From Rhodococcus sp. SBT000017 (GTDB lineage: Bacteria; Actinomycetota; Actinomycetes; Mycobacteriales; Mycobacteriaceae), in NCBI RefSeq assembly GCF_003688915.1, contig NZ_REFU01000001.1, forward strand, positions 1,612,001 to 1,676,000: DNA of 64,000 bases. Direction: 5' to 3'. The notes below the pieces were generated by a model that worked only from the letters and a program-made list of their open reading frames with translations, was not told where the DNA came from and ran no database searches. Positions 53,976-62,314 of the stretch are shown here, in pieces. Within the stretch, counting starts at the first letter, position 1. The number at the start of each line of letters is the position of its first letter. Both the position numbers and the translations under genes were made by a program.

Positions 53976-54758
53976 ATGAGCGCACCCACACTGGACAAGA
54001 AGTCCAACGAGTCCGACCTGCCGCCCGTCCCCGAGGGCGCGGTGATGGTCAACCTCAAGATCGCGCGCTTCAATCCCGAGAACGGTGACGGTCAGCGCTG
54101 GGACACCTTCCAGGTCCCCACCCTGGCCACCGACCGTCTGCTCAACCTGCTGCTGTACGTGAAGGGCTACCTGGACGGCACCCTGACGTTCCGTCGCTCG
54201 TGTGCACACGGTGTCTGCGGCAGCGACGCGATGCGGATCAACGGTGTCAACCGTCTCGCCTGCAAGGTGCTCATGCGCGACATGCTCCCCAAGGACTCGT
54301 CGAAGACGCTGAACATCACCATCGAGCCCATCAAGGGTCTGCCGGTGGAGAAGGACCTCATCGTCGACATGGAACCCTTCTTCGACGCGTTCCGCGCCGT
54401 GAAGCCGTTCCTGATGACGACGGGCAACGAGCCGACCCGCGAGCGGATCCAGTCCGCAGCGGACCGCGCCCGGTTCGACGACACCACCAAGTGCATCCTG
54501 TGCGCGTGCTGCACCACCTCGTGCCCCGTGTTCTGGAGCGACGGCAGCTACTTCGGTCCGGCCGCCATCGTCAACGCGCACCGGTTCATCTTCGACAGCC
54601 GTGACGAGGGTGCAACCGAGCGTCTGGACATCCTCAACGATGTCGAGGGTGTGTGGCGTTGCCGCACCACCTTCAACTGCACCGACGCATGCCCTCGCGG
54701 CATCCAGGTGACCAAGGCGATTCAGGAAGTCAAGCGCGCGTTGCTGTTCGCACGCTGA
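53976..54758 (+). CDS. sdhB: Succinate dehydrogenase iron-sulfur subunit
   Basis: A 260-residue subunit with three clusters: 2Fe-2S (RRSCAHGVCGSDAM, later LAC), 4Fe-4S (CILCACCTTSCPVFW) and 3Fe-4S (CTDACPRGI). It carries electrons from SdhA to the membrane anchors. It starts one base after the sdhA stop and ends the operon; a strong terminator follows 22 bases later. Confidence 0.96.
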   Translation: MSAPTLDKKSNESDLPPVPEGAVMVNLKIARFNPENGDGQRWDTFQVPTLATDRLLNLLLYVKGYLDGTLTFRRSCAHGVCGSDAMRINGVNRLACKVLMRDMLPKDSSKTLNITIEPIKGLPVEKDLIVDMEPFFDAFRAVKPFLMTTGNEPTRERIQSAADRARFDDTTKCILCACCTTSCPVFWSDGSYFGPAAIVNAHRFIFDSRDEGATERLDILNDVEGVWRCRTTFNCTDACPRGIQVTKAIQEVKRALLFAR

Positions 54759-54780
54759 CAGCTTCTCCTGCCCCACGTAC

Positions 54781-54813
54781 AGCGCCCCTTCGCACACGCG
54801 AAGGGGCGCTTTT
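54781..54813. terminator. Bidirectional intrinsic terminator after sdhB
   Basis: AGCGCCCCTTCGC and GCGAAGGGGCGCT form a perfect 13-bp stem around ACAC, followed by TTTT on the plus strand. It lies between convergent sdhB and the acyl-CoA dehydrogenase gene and can serve both. Confidence 0.88.
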
Positions 54814-54822
54814 CGTTCTCGG

Positions 54823-56028
54823 TCAGACGAACGCGCCGAAGCCCGTCACTCCGCGGCCGACGATCAGGTTGTTGATCTGCGCGGTGCCCTCGTAGGAGTA
54901 CAGGGCCTCGGCGTCGGCGAAGAATCTGATGACGTCGTGCTCGATGAGAATTCCGTTGCCGCCCAGGATCTCTCGGGCCCAGCCGACCACCTCGCGCAGC
55001 CGCGTCGTACAGAACGTCTTGGCCAGCGCTGCATGCTCGTCGTGGTGGACGCCGTTGTCCTGCAGCTGAGAAACACGAATCGCCATGCCGAGCGAGGCGG
55101 TGATGTTCGCCGTCATGCGGGCGATCAGGTCGGAGATCAGCTGGAACGACGCGATCGGAGACCCGAACTGTTCGCGTTCGCGCGCATAGGCCACGGCCCG
55201 CTCGTACGCGCCCATCATCACGCCCACGGCCTGGAACGCCACGCCTCCGCGGGTCAGACGGAGCACCTTCGCTGTATCGGCGAACGAGTTGGCGTCGGCC
55301 AGCTTGTTCTCGACCGGGACTCGGCAGTTCTCCAGATGGATGTCCGCGTTCTCGACCGCGCGGAGCGAGTACTTGCCCTCGATCTTCTCCGCCCGGAACC
55401 CCTCGAATCCCTGCTCGACGACGAAGCCCTTGACCTCGCCGTCGGCCTCGTCCTTGGCGAACACGATGGTCAGATCTGCGAACGTGGCGTTGCCGATCCA
55501 GCGCTTACTGCCGTTGAGGATCCAGTGATCTCCGTCGAGTCGAGCTGTGGTCTCGAGTCCGCCTGCGACGTCGGAGCCACCGTGCGGTTCGGACAGTCCG
55601 AACGCGCCGATCTTCTCCATTCGGCGCATCGCAGGCAACCACCGCTCGCGCTGCTGCTCGGACCCGAGAATCGAGATACTGCTCATCGCCAACGAACTGT
55701 GCACGCTGAACATCGTTCCCGTGGACGGATCGACTCGCGCGAACTCCATTTCGAGCCAGCCGGTGAGCAGCTTGCGTGAGGCCTTTCGGTCGTCGAAACC
55801 ATAACCCAGACCGGCGATCTCGAGCTGTGCGATCTTCGGCATCAGGTGCACCGGAGAGGCGGCCTTCTCCCAGAATTCGTTCGCCCGCGGCGCGACCTCG
55901 TCCTGCAGGAATCGACGGGTGCGCAGGACCACTTCGGTCTCGGAATCGTCGAGCATGCTCTGATACCCGTAGAAATCGGATTCGAGAAAGTCCGGCGACA
56001 GTGGTCCGAGGGGCTCGTGCTCGCTCAT
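54823..56028 (-). CDS. Acyl-CoA dehydrogenase
   Basis: A 401-residue flavoenzyme of the acyl-CoA dehydrogenase family. GAFGLSEPHGGSDVAGGL and NGSKRWIGNATFADL form the FAD/substrate contact region and YEGTAQINNLIVGR at the C-terminus carries the catalytic glutamate in the glutaryl-CoA dehydrogenase-like position. REILGGNGI is also typical. It is most like the glutaryl-CoA/short-chain branch; chain length is not decided. It stands alone, with its start 95 bases from the ABC transporter operon end. Confidence 0.9.
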   Translation of the reverse strand: MSEHEPLGPLSPDFLESDFYGYQSMLDDSETEVVLRTRRFLQDEVAPRANEFWEKAASPVHLMPKIAQLEIAGLGYGFDDRKASRKLLTGWLEMEFARVDPSTGTMFSVHSSLAMSSISILGSEQQRERWLPAMRRMEKIGAFGLSEPHGGSDVAGGLETTARLDGDHWILNGSKRWIGNATFADLTIVFAKDEADGEVKGFVVEQGFEGFRAEKIEGKYSLRAVENADIHLENCRVPVENKLADANSFADTAKVLRLTRGGVAFQAVGVMMGAYERAVAYAREREQFGSPIASFQLISDLIARMTANITASLGMAIRVSQLQDNGVHHDEHAALAKTFCTTRLREVVGWAREILGGNGILIEHDVIRFFADAEALYSYEGTAQINNLIVGRGVTGFGAFV

Positions 56029-56123
56029 GTTCGGCTCCTTCGTCTGGTGCCTCCGTCGAGCACCTCTTTCGATCCTCTACCCGCCGCGCCCAATTCTCAC
56101 GCATGCACCGCGGCCCCGAGATG

Positions 56124-56906
56124 TCAGCGGCGCAGTTCGTCGGAGAGGGTCGCCAGTTCGTCGCCGCCCGCCATTTCCTTGGTGAGGTCGTCGAGCGAGA
56201 TGTCGTCGTGCGCACAGTCCAGTGTCTGACGTCCACGATCGAGGAGGACGAAGTGATCTCCGACCATGTACGCATGATGCGGATTGTGGGTGATGAACAC
56301 GACTCCGAAGCCTTTCTCCCGGGCCGCCGAGATGTACCGGAGAACCATGCCGGACTGTTTGACGCCGAGAGCGGCGGTCGGCTCGTCGAGGATGAGAACT
56401 CGGGCACCGAAGTAGATGGCGCGCGCAATGGCCACGCACTGACGTTGGCCACCGGACAGTGAGCCGATGGGGGCATCGACATCCGGTAGATCGATCCCCA
56501 TCTTGCGGAGTTCGTCGATGGTTCTCGCGCGCATCGCTTGGGTGTCGAGGGTCTTGAAGATCTTGCCCTTGCGCAGCTCCTGACCGAGGAAGAAGTTGCG
56601 CCACACCGGCATCAGGGAGACGACCGCGAGGTCCTGGTAGACCGTGGAGATACCCTGATCGACCGCCTGCTTCGGCGAGCCGAACGTGGTCGCCGTGCCG
56701 TCGACGAGCAATTCCCCCTCCGACTGCCGATGCAACCCGGACATGATCTTGATCAGAGTGGACTTGCCTGCGCCGTTGTCACCGAGAACGCAGGTGACCT
56801 CACCGGCACCGACACGGAGGTCTATCCCGTGCAGCGCGATGATGTTGCCGTAGCTCTTGCCCACGCTTTTCAGTTCGATGAGGGGCGTGTTCGCGGAGGA
56901 CGTCAT
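56124..56906 (-). CDS. Sugar-type ABC transporter ATPase
   Basis: A 260-residue ATP-binding subunit: Walker A GDNGAGKST, signature LSGGQRQ, Walker B VLILDEPTAAL and the switch histidine in FITHNPHHAYMVGDH. A single nucleotide-binding domain, rather than the double one of RbsA, points to the FrcA-type subgroup. It is last in a three-gene minus-strand unit of binding protein, permease and ATPase. The ATG at 56906 lies three bases after the permease stop. Confidence 0.92.
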   Translation of the reverse strand: MTSSANTPLIELKSVGKSYGNIIALHGIDLRVGAGEVTCVLGDNGAGKSTLIKIMSGLHRQSEGELLVDGTATTFGSPKQAVDQGISTVYQDLAVVSLMPVWRNFFLGQELRKGKIFKTLDTQAMRARTIDELRKMGIDLPDVDAPIGSLSGGQRQCVAIARAIYFGARVLILDEPTAALGVKQSGMVLRYISAAREKGFGVVFITHNPHHAYMVGDHFVLLDRGRQTLDCAHDDISLDDLTKEMAGGDELATLSDELRR

Positions 56907-56908
56907 GG

Positions 56909-57967
56909 TCACCTTTTCGCCGCGTAGTTGCGGAAGGAGCTGTTCGCGATCACTGCGAACAGCAGCATCGCACCGAGGAAGAACTTGAACCAGTCCGGGT
57001 TCCAGCCTGCGTAGACGATGCCCTGGTTGGTCATGCCGAAGATGAACGCTCCGATGAAGGCACCGACAGCCGTGCCGTATCCACCGGTGAGCAGGCATCC
57101 GCCGATGACCGCGGCGATGATATAGAGGAATTCGTTGCCCACGCCTTGGCCGGACTGCACGGTGTCGAACGCGAACAGCAGGTGCATGCCGACGAACCAG
57201 GCGCAGAAGCCGACGAACATGAACAAGCCGATCTTGACCCGAGTGACCGGCACCCCGACCGCACGCGCCGATTCCTGGTTGCCGCCGACAGCGAAGATCC
57301 AGTTGCCGATCCGGGTCTTCATCAGCACCCAGGTCGCGGCGAGGGTGAACACGATCCACCACACGACGGTGATGCGGACCGAGACCCCCAGCAGCGAGAA
57401 CGAGGACGAGAACACTGCCTTGGCCGAATCGAACCCCTCCATGTCCGAGATGGACGGGGTGGCCACCTGGCCGGTGACGAGCTTGGTGACGGCGAGATTG
57501 ATGCCGGTGAGCATGAGGAACGACGCCAACGTGATCAGGAACGACGGAATCCTGGTCGTCATCACCAGGTATCCGTTGAGAAACCCGACCGCCAGTGCCA
57601 GCACCAGCGCCAGCACCGAGCCGGTCCAGACGTTCAGGTGCAGGTTGTAGGCCAGCATGGAGGCCATGATCGAGGAGAACGTCACCGCAACCCCGGTGGA
57701 GAGGTCGAATTCTCCGCCGATCATCAAAAGGGAAACACCGATCGCCATGATGCCGATGGTCGAGGATGCGTACAGCACGGTGGCGAGGGCTTCGGGCGAT
57801 CGAAACGGCGGTGCCACGATGCAGAAGAAGACGAATATGGCGACCGCGCCGAACAGCGCCCCGACCTCCGGCCGAATCAGCAACCGCTGCAACGGTTTCC
57901 GCTTCTTGACCCGCTCATCTGCCATCACGGTGTGTTCGGACAGAGCCGGATCGGCCTGTGGGGACAT
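56909..57967 (-). CDS. Sugar-type ABC transporter permease
   Basis: A 352-residue membrane protein of the BPD_transp_2 family used by ribose, xylose, fructose and inositol importers, with about ten hydrophobic segments. GVSLLMIGGEFDLSTGV and FAVGGNQESARAVGVPVTRVK (the coupling loop) are the diagnostic stretches. It would form the channel with the ATPase that follows and the lipoprotein upstream. The substrate cannot be read from sequence. Confidence 0.92.
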   Translation of the reverse strand: MSPQADPALSEHTVMADERVKKRKPLQRLLIRPEVGALFGAVAIFVFFCIVAPPFRSPEALATVLYASSTIGIMAIGVSLLMIGGEFDLSTGVAVTFSSIMASMLAYNLHLNVWTGSVLALVLALAVGFLNGYLVMTTRIPSFLITLASFLMLTGINLAVTKLVTGQVATPSISDMEGFDSAKAVFSSSFSLLGVSVRITVVWWIVFTLAATWVLMKTRIGNWIFAVGGNQESARAVGVPVTRVKIGLFMFVGFCAWFVGMHLLFAFDTVQSGQGVGNEFLYIIAAVIGGCLLTGGYGTAVGAFIGAFIFGMTNQGIVYAGWNPDWFKFFLGAMLLFAVIANSSFRNYAAKR

Positions 57968-57996
57968 GATCTTCCTTCCGCGCCGAGGCGACGCAT

Positions 57997-58998
57997 TCAG
58001 CGTGTGCCGTTACGGGCGTACTCGGCGACCGCGTCGATGTTGGTCGAATCGATGAACGCGGGCCCGGTCAGCACCGGGGTGCCGCCACCGATCGTGTTGC
58101 CGTTGTTGAGGTAGAGCCACAGCGAGTCGATGGCCAGGTAGCCCTGCAGGTAGGGCTGCTGATCGATGGCCCACGCCACGTCACCCGACTCGATCGCGTC
58201 GACGAGTGCGGCGTTGGTGTCGAACGTGACGATCGTGGCGTCGCTGCCCGCATTGTTCTTGGACTGCACCGCCGTCAAGGCGATCGGAGCAGCGAGCGCG
58301 ATGACATGGTCGATGCTCGGGTCCTGCTGCAGCTTGGCGGTGATGGTCGACTCGACGGACGGCATGTCCTTGCTGTTGACGTTGAGGATCTCGGTGGTGC
58401 CTCCGAAGCCCTCCGTCACGCCGGCACAGCGAGCCTCGAGTGCCACGGCACCCTGCTCCTGGATGATGCACAGGGTCTTGCGTGCACCGTCCTCGGTGAG
58501 CCGAGCCCCGGCAGCCTGTCCGGCGATGGTCTCGTCCTGGCCGAAGTACTGCTGGACTCCCATGTCCTTCCAGGAGTCGTAACCGGAATTGAACGCGACG
58601 ACCGGGATGCCCGCGGCGGTCGCAGCCTCGACGGAGGGTGCCATCGCGTCGGGTTTGGCCAGCGTGACCGCGATACCGTCGACCTTCGAGTCGATCGCAC
58701 TCTGGACGAGGTTGGCCTGGTTGGGCGCTTCGGGATCTGCGGAGTAGCGCAGTTCGATGTTGTCCTTGGCCGCAGCGGCCTCGGCACCCTTGCGAACCAG
58801 ATCCCAGAAGGTGTCGCCGGGAACCTCGTGCGTGATCATCGCGATCGTCGCCGACGGCGTGTCGGCGACACCCGCGTTGCTTCCGTCGTCGGACGATCGA
58901 GGAGCACCACCGGTACTCGAACAGGCAGCGACAGTCAGTGCCGCGACCGCACAGACCGCGCCGACCGCGATCGGCCCGCGCTGTTGCCGAAACCTCAT
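57997..58998 (-). CDS. Sugar-binding lipoprotein of the ABC importer
   Basis: A 333-residue substrate-binding protein. A signal peptide with lipobox LTVAACSS near residues 20-28 predicts lipid anchoring. The mature part is a type I periplasmic-binding fold (peripla_BP_4): IAMITHEVPGDTFWDLVRKG, VDGIAVTLAKPDAMAPSVEAA and GIPVVAFNSGYDS are typical. The likely ligand is a sugar or cyclitol. It is first of the operon, and the 229-base gap beyond it carries the shared promoter. Confidence 0.9.
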   Translation of the reverse strand: MRFRQQRGPIAVGAVCAVAALTVAACSSTGGAPRSSDDGSNAGVADTPSATIAMITHEVPGDTFWDLVRKGAEAAAAKDNIELRYSADPEAPNQANLVQSAIDSKVDGIAVTLAKPDAMAPSVEAATAAGIPVVAFNSGYDSWKDMGVQQYFGQDETIAGQAAGARLTEDGARKTLCIIQEQGAVALEARCAGVTEGFGGTTEILNVNSKDMPSVESTITAKLQQDPSIDHVIALAAPIALTAVQSKNNAGSDATIVTFDTNAALVDAIESGDVAWAIDQQPYLQGYLAIDSLWLYLNNGNTIGGGTPVLTGPAFIDSTNIDAVAEYARNGTR

Positions 58999-59166
58999 TG
59001 CACTTCCTCTCGAAAATTCGGCCTCTCGAAAATCCGGCCCCTCGAACAACCGTCGAATCCGACCCGCCGACCTGATCACTGTAAGAAACGATTGGTACCC
59101 GTCACGCATCTTCGACGATTATTCGTCACGCGACGCAACCGGTATGCGCAGCACCGGACCTCGGAC

Positions 59167-59182
59167 ATGAGAGGACTCTCAT
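59167..59182. promoter_or_regulatory. Palindrome ATGAG-N6-CTCAT upstream of the first acidic-tail gene
   Basis: ATGAGAGGACTCTCAT is a perfect 7-bp inverted repeat with a two-base centre, 45 bases before the GTG at 59228. The same frame (ATGAG, six bases, CTCAT; 12 of 16 columns identical) occurs at 62161-62176 upstream of the second acidic-tail gene. It is a strong candidate site for the two-component regulator between them. Confidence 0.6.
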
Positions 59183-59227
59183 CTCCGATTCACGTAGCCA
59201 CAATCCACCGTCGTCAGAGTCGTCTGT

Positions 59228-59542
59228 GTGCGAACCATCATCGTCTCGGCCCTGGGACTGCTCACGCTCGCCGTGCTCGTCGCGGCATTGCTGACGACTC
59301 GGTCGACGGGCGAGCAGACCCCGTTGCCCGCACCCATCGTCGCACCCGCCGCACCCGTGCAATCCGCCCCGGGTACTCCGGGGCCCGTTCCCCCTCCACC
59401 GGGACCGGGCGATCCCGCGCCCACCACCGCGCCACAGCCGGTGGCACCGGACGGATTCGTGCCCCCGCCGCCGCTGCCGCCTGCCGACTGGGACGATGAC
59501 TTCGACGACGACTGGGATGACGATGACGACGACGACGACTGA
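59228..59542 (+). CDS. Small exported protein with acidic DWDD tail
   Basis: A 104-residue protein. Residues 1-25 form a hydrophobic signal or anchor, a Pro/Ala-rich linker follows (about 30-85), and the last 18 residues are almost all acidic: DWDDDFDDDWDDDDDDDD. No domain is recognised. It lies 24 bases upstream of the histidine kinase and is probably in the same operon. The tail could bind cations or cationic peptides outside the membrane, making it a candidate sensor partner; this is inference. Confidence 0.65.
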   Translation: MRTIIVSALGLLTLAVLVAALLTTRSTGEQTPLPAPIVAPAAPVQSAPGTPGPVPPPPGPGDPAPTTAPQPVAPDGFVPPPPLPPADWDDDFDDDWDDDDDDDD

Positions 59543-59566
59543 CCCTGCTGCGAGACCGACCACGTG

Positions 59567-61036
59567 ATGCGGACGCGACTGCTCGCCCTGCGCCCGACGA
59601 GCGCTCGGAGCCGCATCTTCTCGTGGGTGCTGCTGCTGGTGCTGGCATCTCTCGCGGCCGTCACCGTCACCACCTGGCTGCTCATGATCCGCGCGACCGA
59701 CAATCGCATGCGCGAATCGCTGCGCACCGAGATCGCCGAGTTCACCACTCTCACCGACGCAGGCGTCGATCCGGGAACCGGCGCACCGTTCGACGACATC
59801 GACGACGTCCTCCGCGTGGTGATCACCTACAACCTCGCCCGCCCCAACGAGAAGTTCCTGGGTTACGTGGACGGCGCGTTCGCCGTACAGAGCAGGCAGC
59901 AGGCGCCGGTACGACTGTCCGACGACACCGGCTTCACCGCCGAGGTCGGCTCCGTCACCGCACCGGTCGAAGGTTCGTATTCGAGCGCGGCAGGCGAAGT
60001 GGTGTATCTCGCGGTGCCGGTCTCGCTGGCAGGCGACCCGGTGCCGGGCGTCGTGGTCGCCGCGTACTTCGCCGATCAGGAACGCGCCTCGGCCGACGAG
60101 ACCGCGACCCTGATGCTCGTCGTCGGCAGCGTCACCTCGGTGCTGGCGGCAGTAGGGGCGTGGTTCGTCGCGGGACGCATCATGTCGCCGATCAGACACA
60201 TCACAGCCACCGCCAGAACGATCACCGAAACCGACCTGTCCGGCCGAATCACCGACGCCAGAACGACCGGTCGAGGCGACGACATCGGAGACCTGATCGA
60301 CACACTGAACTCGATGCTCGACCGAATCGAGTCCGGCGCGGCGAGTCAGCGCCGATTCCTCGACGACGCCGGCCACGAGCTCCGCACTCCCATCACCATC
60401 GTCCGAGGTCACCTCGATGTTCTCGACCACGGCGACCCCGCCGACGTTCGAGACACCGTCGCGCTCGTCGACGACGAACTGGATCGGATGAACCGACTCG
60501 TCGCCGATCTGTTGCTGCTCACCCGGGCCGACCAGACGAGCTTCGTCACGCCGGTGGACACCGATGTCGACGCGCTCACTCGAAGCGTGTTCGACAAGGT
60601 GACCACCCTCGCCGACCGGGAATGGGTACTGGAGGCGAGCGCAACCGTCCATGCGCCGCTCGACGCGCAACGACTGACCCAGGCACTGTTGGCGTTGGCG
60701 GACAACGCAACTCACCACACGATGCCCGGCAGTCGCGTCGGCATCGGATCGCAACTGTCCGACGGCGACATCCGGTTCTGGGTCACCGACTCGGGTCCGG
60801 GAATCGAGCGCGACGAGCAGGAACGAATCTTCGAGCGCTTCGCCCGCGGTCGCAACGGAACCCGACGCACCGAGGGCGCGGGGCTCGGATTGTCCATCGT
60901 CACCGCCATCGCACAGGCCCACCGTGGGCGGGTGAGTGTCGGCAGCGCCCCGGGGCACGGGGCCACCTTCACCATCACGATTCCACTGACCGATTCCCCT
61001 CCCCCGCAGAAGGATCGACGATGGCCCGCATCCTGA
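59567..61036 (+). CDS. Two-component sensor histidine kinase
   Basis: A kinase of about 489 residues. Membrane segments lie near 20-42 and 182-204 and enclose an extracytoplasmic domain of about 140 residues, followed by a HAMP linker. The HisKA motif DDAGHELRTPITIVRG carries the phosphorylated histidine (about 270); LLALADNATHHT is the N box and EGAGLGLSIVTAIAQAH the G box. A GTG at 59564 directly before the ATG is an equal alternative. The 3' end overlaps the response-regulator start by 16 bases, so the pair is made together. Confidence 0.93.
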   Translation: MRTRLLALRPTSARSRIFSWVLLLVLASLAAVTVTTWLLMIRATDNRMRESLRTEIAEFTTLTDAGVDPGTGAPFDDIDDVLRVVITYNLARPNEKFLGYVDGAFAVQSRQQAPVRLSDDTGFTAEVGSVTAPVEGSYSSAAGEVVYLAVPVSLAGDPVPGVVVAAYFADQERASADETATLMLVVGSVTSVLAAVGAWFVAGRIMSPIRHITATARTITETDLSGRITDARTTGRGDDIGDLIDTLNSMLDRIESGAASQRRFLDDAGHELRTPITIVRGHLDVLDHGDPADVRDTVALVDDELDRMNRLVADLLLLTRADQTSFVTPVDTDVDALTRSVFDKVTTLADREWVLEASATVHAPLDAQRLTQALLALADNATHHTMPGSRVGIGSQLSDGDIRFWVTDSGPGIERDEQERIFERFARGRNGTRRTEGAGLGLSIVTAIAQAHRGRVSVGSAPGHGATFTITIPLTDSPPPQKDRRWPAS

Positions 61037-61683
61037 TCGCCGAAGACGAACCCCGCATCGCCTCGTTCGTTCACAAGGGGCTCAGAGCGAGCGGTTTCAG
61101 CACGACGACCGTCTCCGACGGCAGATCCGCATACGAACATGCCCGCAGCGGTGACTTCGATCTGGTGGTACTCGACATCGGTCTGCCGATCATGGACGGC
61201 TTCGAGGTACTGCAGCGACTGCGCGGAGAGCAGTGCGAGATACCGGTGATCGTGTTGACCGCACGCGACAGCGTCCAGGACGTGGTGTCCGGTCTCGAAA
61301 CCGGTGCCGACGACTACATGGCCAAGCCGTTCCGATTCGAGGAACTGCTGGCGCGCATCCGAGTTCGACTGGGCACCAAACGAACCGTCGACACCAACCA
61401 GCTCGCGGTCGCCGACCTCACCCTCGACCTGCGTACCCGACGAGCTGTGGTGGGAGACCGCACCGTCGACCTGTCGGCCCGTGAGTTCGCCCTGGCCGAG
61501 ACCTTCATGCGCCACCCCGGTCAGGTCCTCTCGCGAGAGCAACTCCTGTCGCAGGTGTGGGGCTACGACTTCGACCCGGGCTCCAATGTCGTCGATGTCT
61601 ACGTCCGCTACCTTCGGGCGAAATTCGGTGCCGCACGAATCGAGACCGTTCGCGGAATGGGATACCGACTGTCCGAGACATGA
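61021..61683 (+). CDS. OmpR-family response regulator
   Basis: A 220-residue regulator. The receiver domain has the acidic pocket (AEDE), phospho-acceptor Asp in VVLDIGLPIMDG, the conserved Thr in VLTARD and Lys in MAKPFRFEELLARI. The C-terminal winged helix is OmpR/PhoB type (LSAREFALAETFMRHPGQVLSREQLL and VRGMGYRL, shown in part). It would bind DNA as a dimer; the shared palindromes at 59167 and 62161 are its likeliest targets. Confidence 0.95.
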   Translation: MARILIAEDEPRIASFVHKGLRASGFSTTTVSDGRSAYEHARSGDFDLVVLDIGLPIMDGFEVLQRLRGEQCEIPVIVLTARDSVQDVVSGLETGADDYMAKPFRFEELLARIRVRLGTKRTVDTNQLAVADLTLDLRTRRAVVGDRTVDLSAREFALAETFMRHPGQVLSREQLLSQVWGYDFDPGSNVVDVYVRYLRAKFGAARIETVRGMGYRLSET

Positions 61684-61720
61684 GCGGCGTCGGCCGGTTG
61701 CCGACGCCACTGCTCGAGTC

Positions 61721-61870
61721 TCAGTCGTCCCAGTCGTTGTCGTCGTCCAGGTCATCGTTGTCGTCGTCGTCCAGGTCGTCCCAGTCGTCGTCTCGACCGT
61801 TCAGATCGTCGTTTCGGTCGTCCCAGTCGTCGTAGCGGTCGTCCCAATCGTCGTCGTAGCGGTCGTCCGG
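61721..61870. repeat. Low-complexity GTCGTC/GTCGTCC tract
   Basis: A stretch of near-tandem GTCGTC, CAGTCGTC and AGGTCGTC units that encodes the Asp-rich tail of the minus-strand gene. Such tracts can change length by slippage, which would lengthen or shorten the tail. Confidence 0.6.
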
Positions 61871-62071
61871 GATCTGGGTCGGTGCGGGCTGCTGGGGAGC
61901 TGCAGGCGGGTTCGGAACCGAATCTGACTCCGACAGAGGCTGTTCCACCGAGATCGAGGACGGCCGCTGCTGGGTGGGGTCGTCGTCGGCGATCGCGAGT
62001 GCGCCGACGCTTCCGAGGGTGACGACAACGGCTGCTGCACCGACGATCATGAACTTTCCTGGCATTCTCAT
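61721..62071 (-). CDS. Exported protein with long DWDD-repeat tail
   Basis: A 116-residue protein. The N-terminus is a signal or anchor (GKFMIVGAAAVVVTLGSVGAL), a Ser/Pro-rich linker follows, and the last 50 residues are repeats of Asp with Trp, Tyr, Arg and Asn (units such as DDRYDDDWDD and DDWDDLDDDD). It resembles the 59228 gene product in layout but not closely in sequence outside the tail. The ATG at 62071 has AAGGAG six bases upstream. It converges on the response regulator. Confidence 0.7.
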   Translation of the reverse strand: MRMPGKFMIVGAAAVVVTLGSVGALAIADDDPTQQRPSSISVEQPLSESDSVPNPPAAPQQPAPTQIPDDRYDDDWDDRYDDWDDRNDDLNGRDDDWDDLDDDDNDDLDDDNDWDD

Positions 62072-62160
62072 GTCTGCTCCTTCGATCCGAGTCCTGCGGG
62101 CCACCGTTTCGGTGATGACTCAACGATCGCTGTCGAACGTGAGAACCGAAGGAGCACACC

Positions 62161-62176
62161 ATGAGCGAGTTCTCAT
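62161..62176. promoter_or_regulatory. Palindrome ATGAG-N6-CTCAT upstream of the second acidic-tail gene
   Basis: ATGAGCGAGTTCTCAT lies 90 bases upstream of the start at 62071 and 139 bases upstream of dacB. It matches the site at 59167-59182 at 12 of 16 positions, including all ten arm bases. Confidence 0.55.
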
Positions 62177-62314
62177 ACTGGCGACGGGCGCGTGGGTCGA
62201 CATTCGGCCGGTGCCGGTGACGATGTCGGGACGAGAACCAGAGCGGTCGTTCGGGCATTGCTCGCCGGTGGGTCGCCACGTCGACCGACCCGCGAGCGCC
62301 TATGGTGATTCGCG

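Noticed and set aside
59126..60958. Long minus-strand frame of 610 codons opposite the histidine kinase
   Set aside because: It is antisense to a clear kinase gene, and its composition is typical of a shadow frame.
62161..62220. A 19-residue frame with AAGGAG six bases upstream of its ATG
   Set aside because: The ATG is the first arm of the shared palindrome, the peptide (beginning MSEFSYWRRARG) has no features, and no attenuator-like hairpin follows. A leader peptide cannot be excluded.
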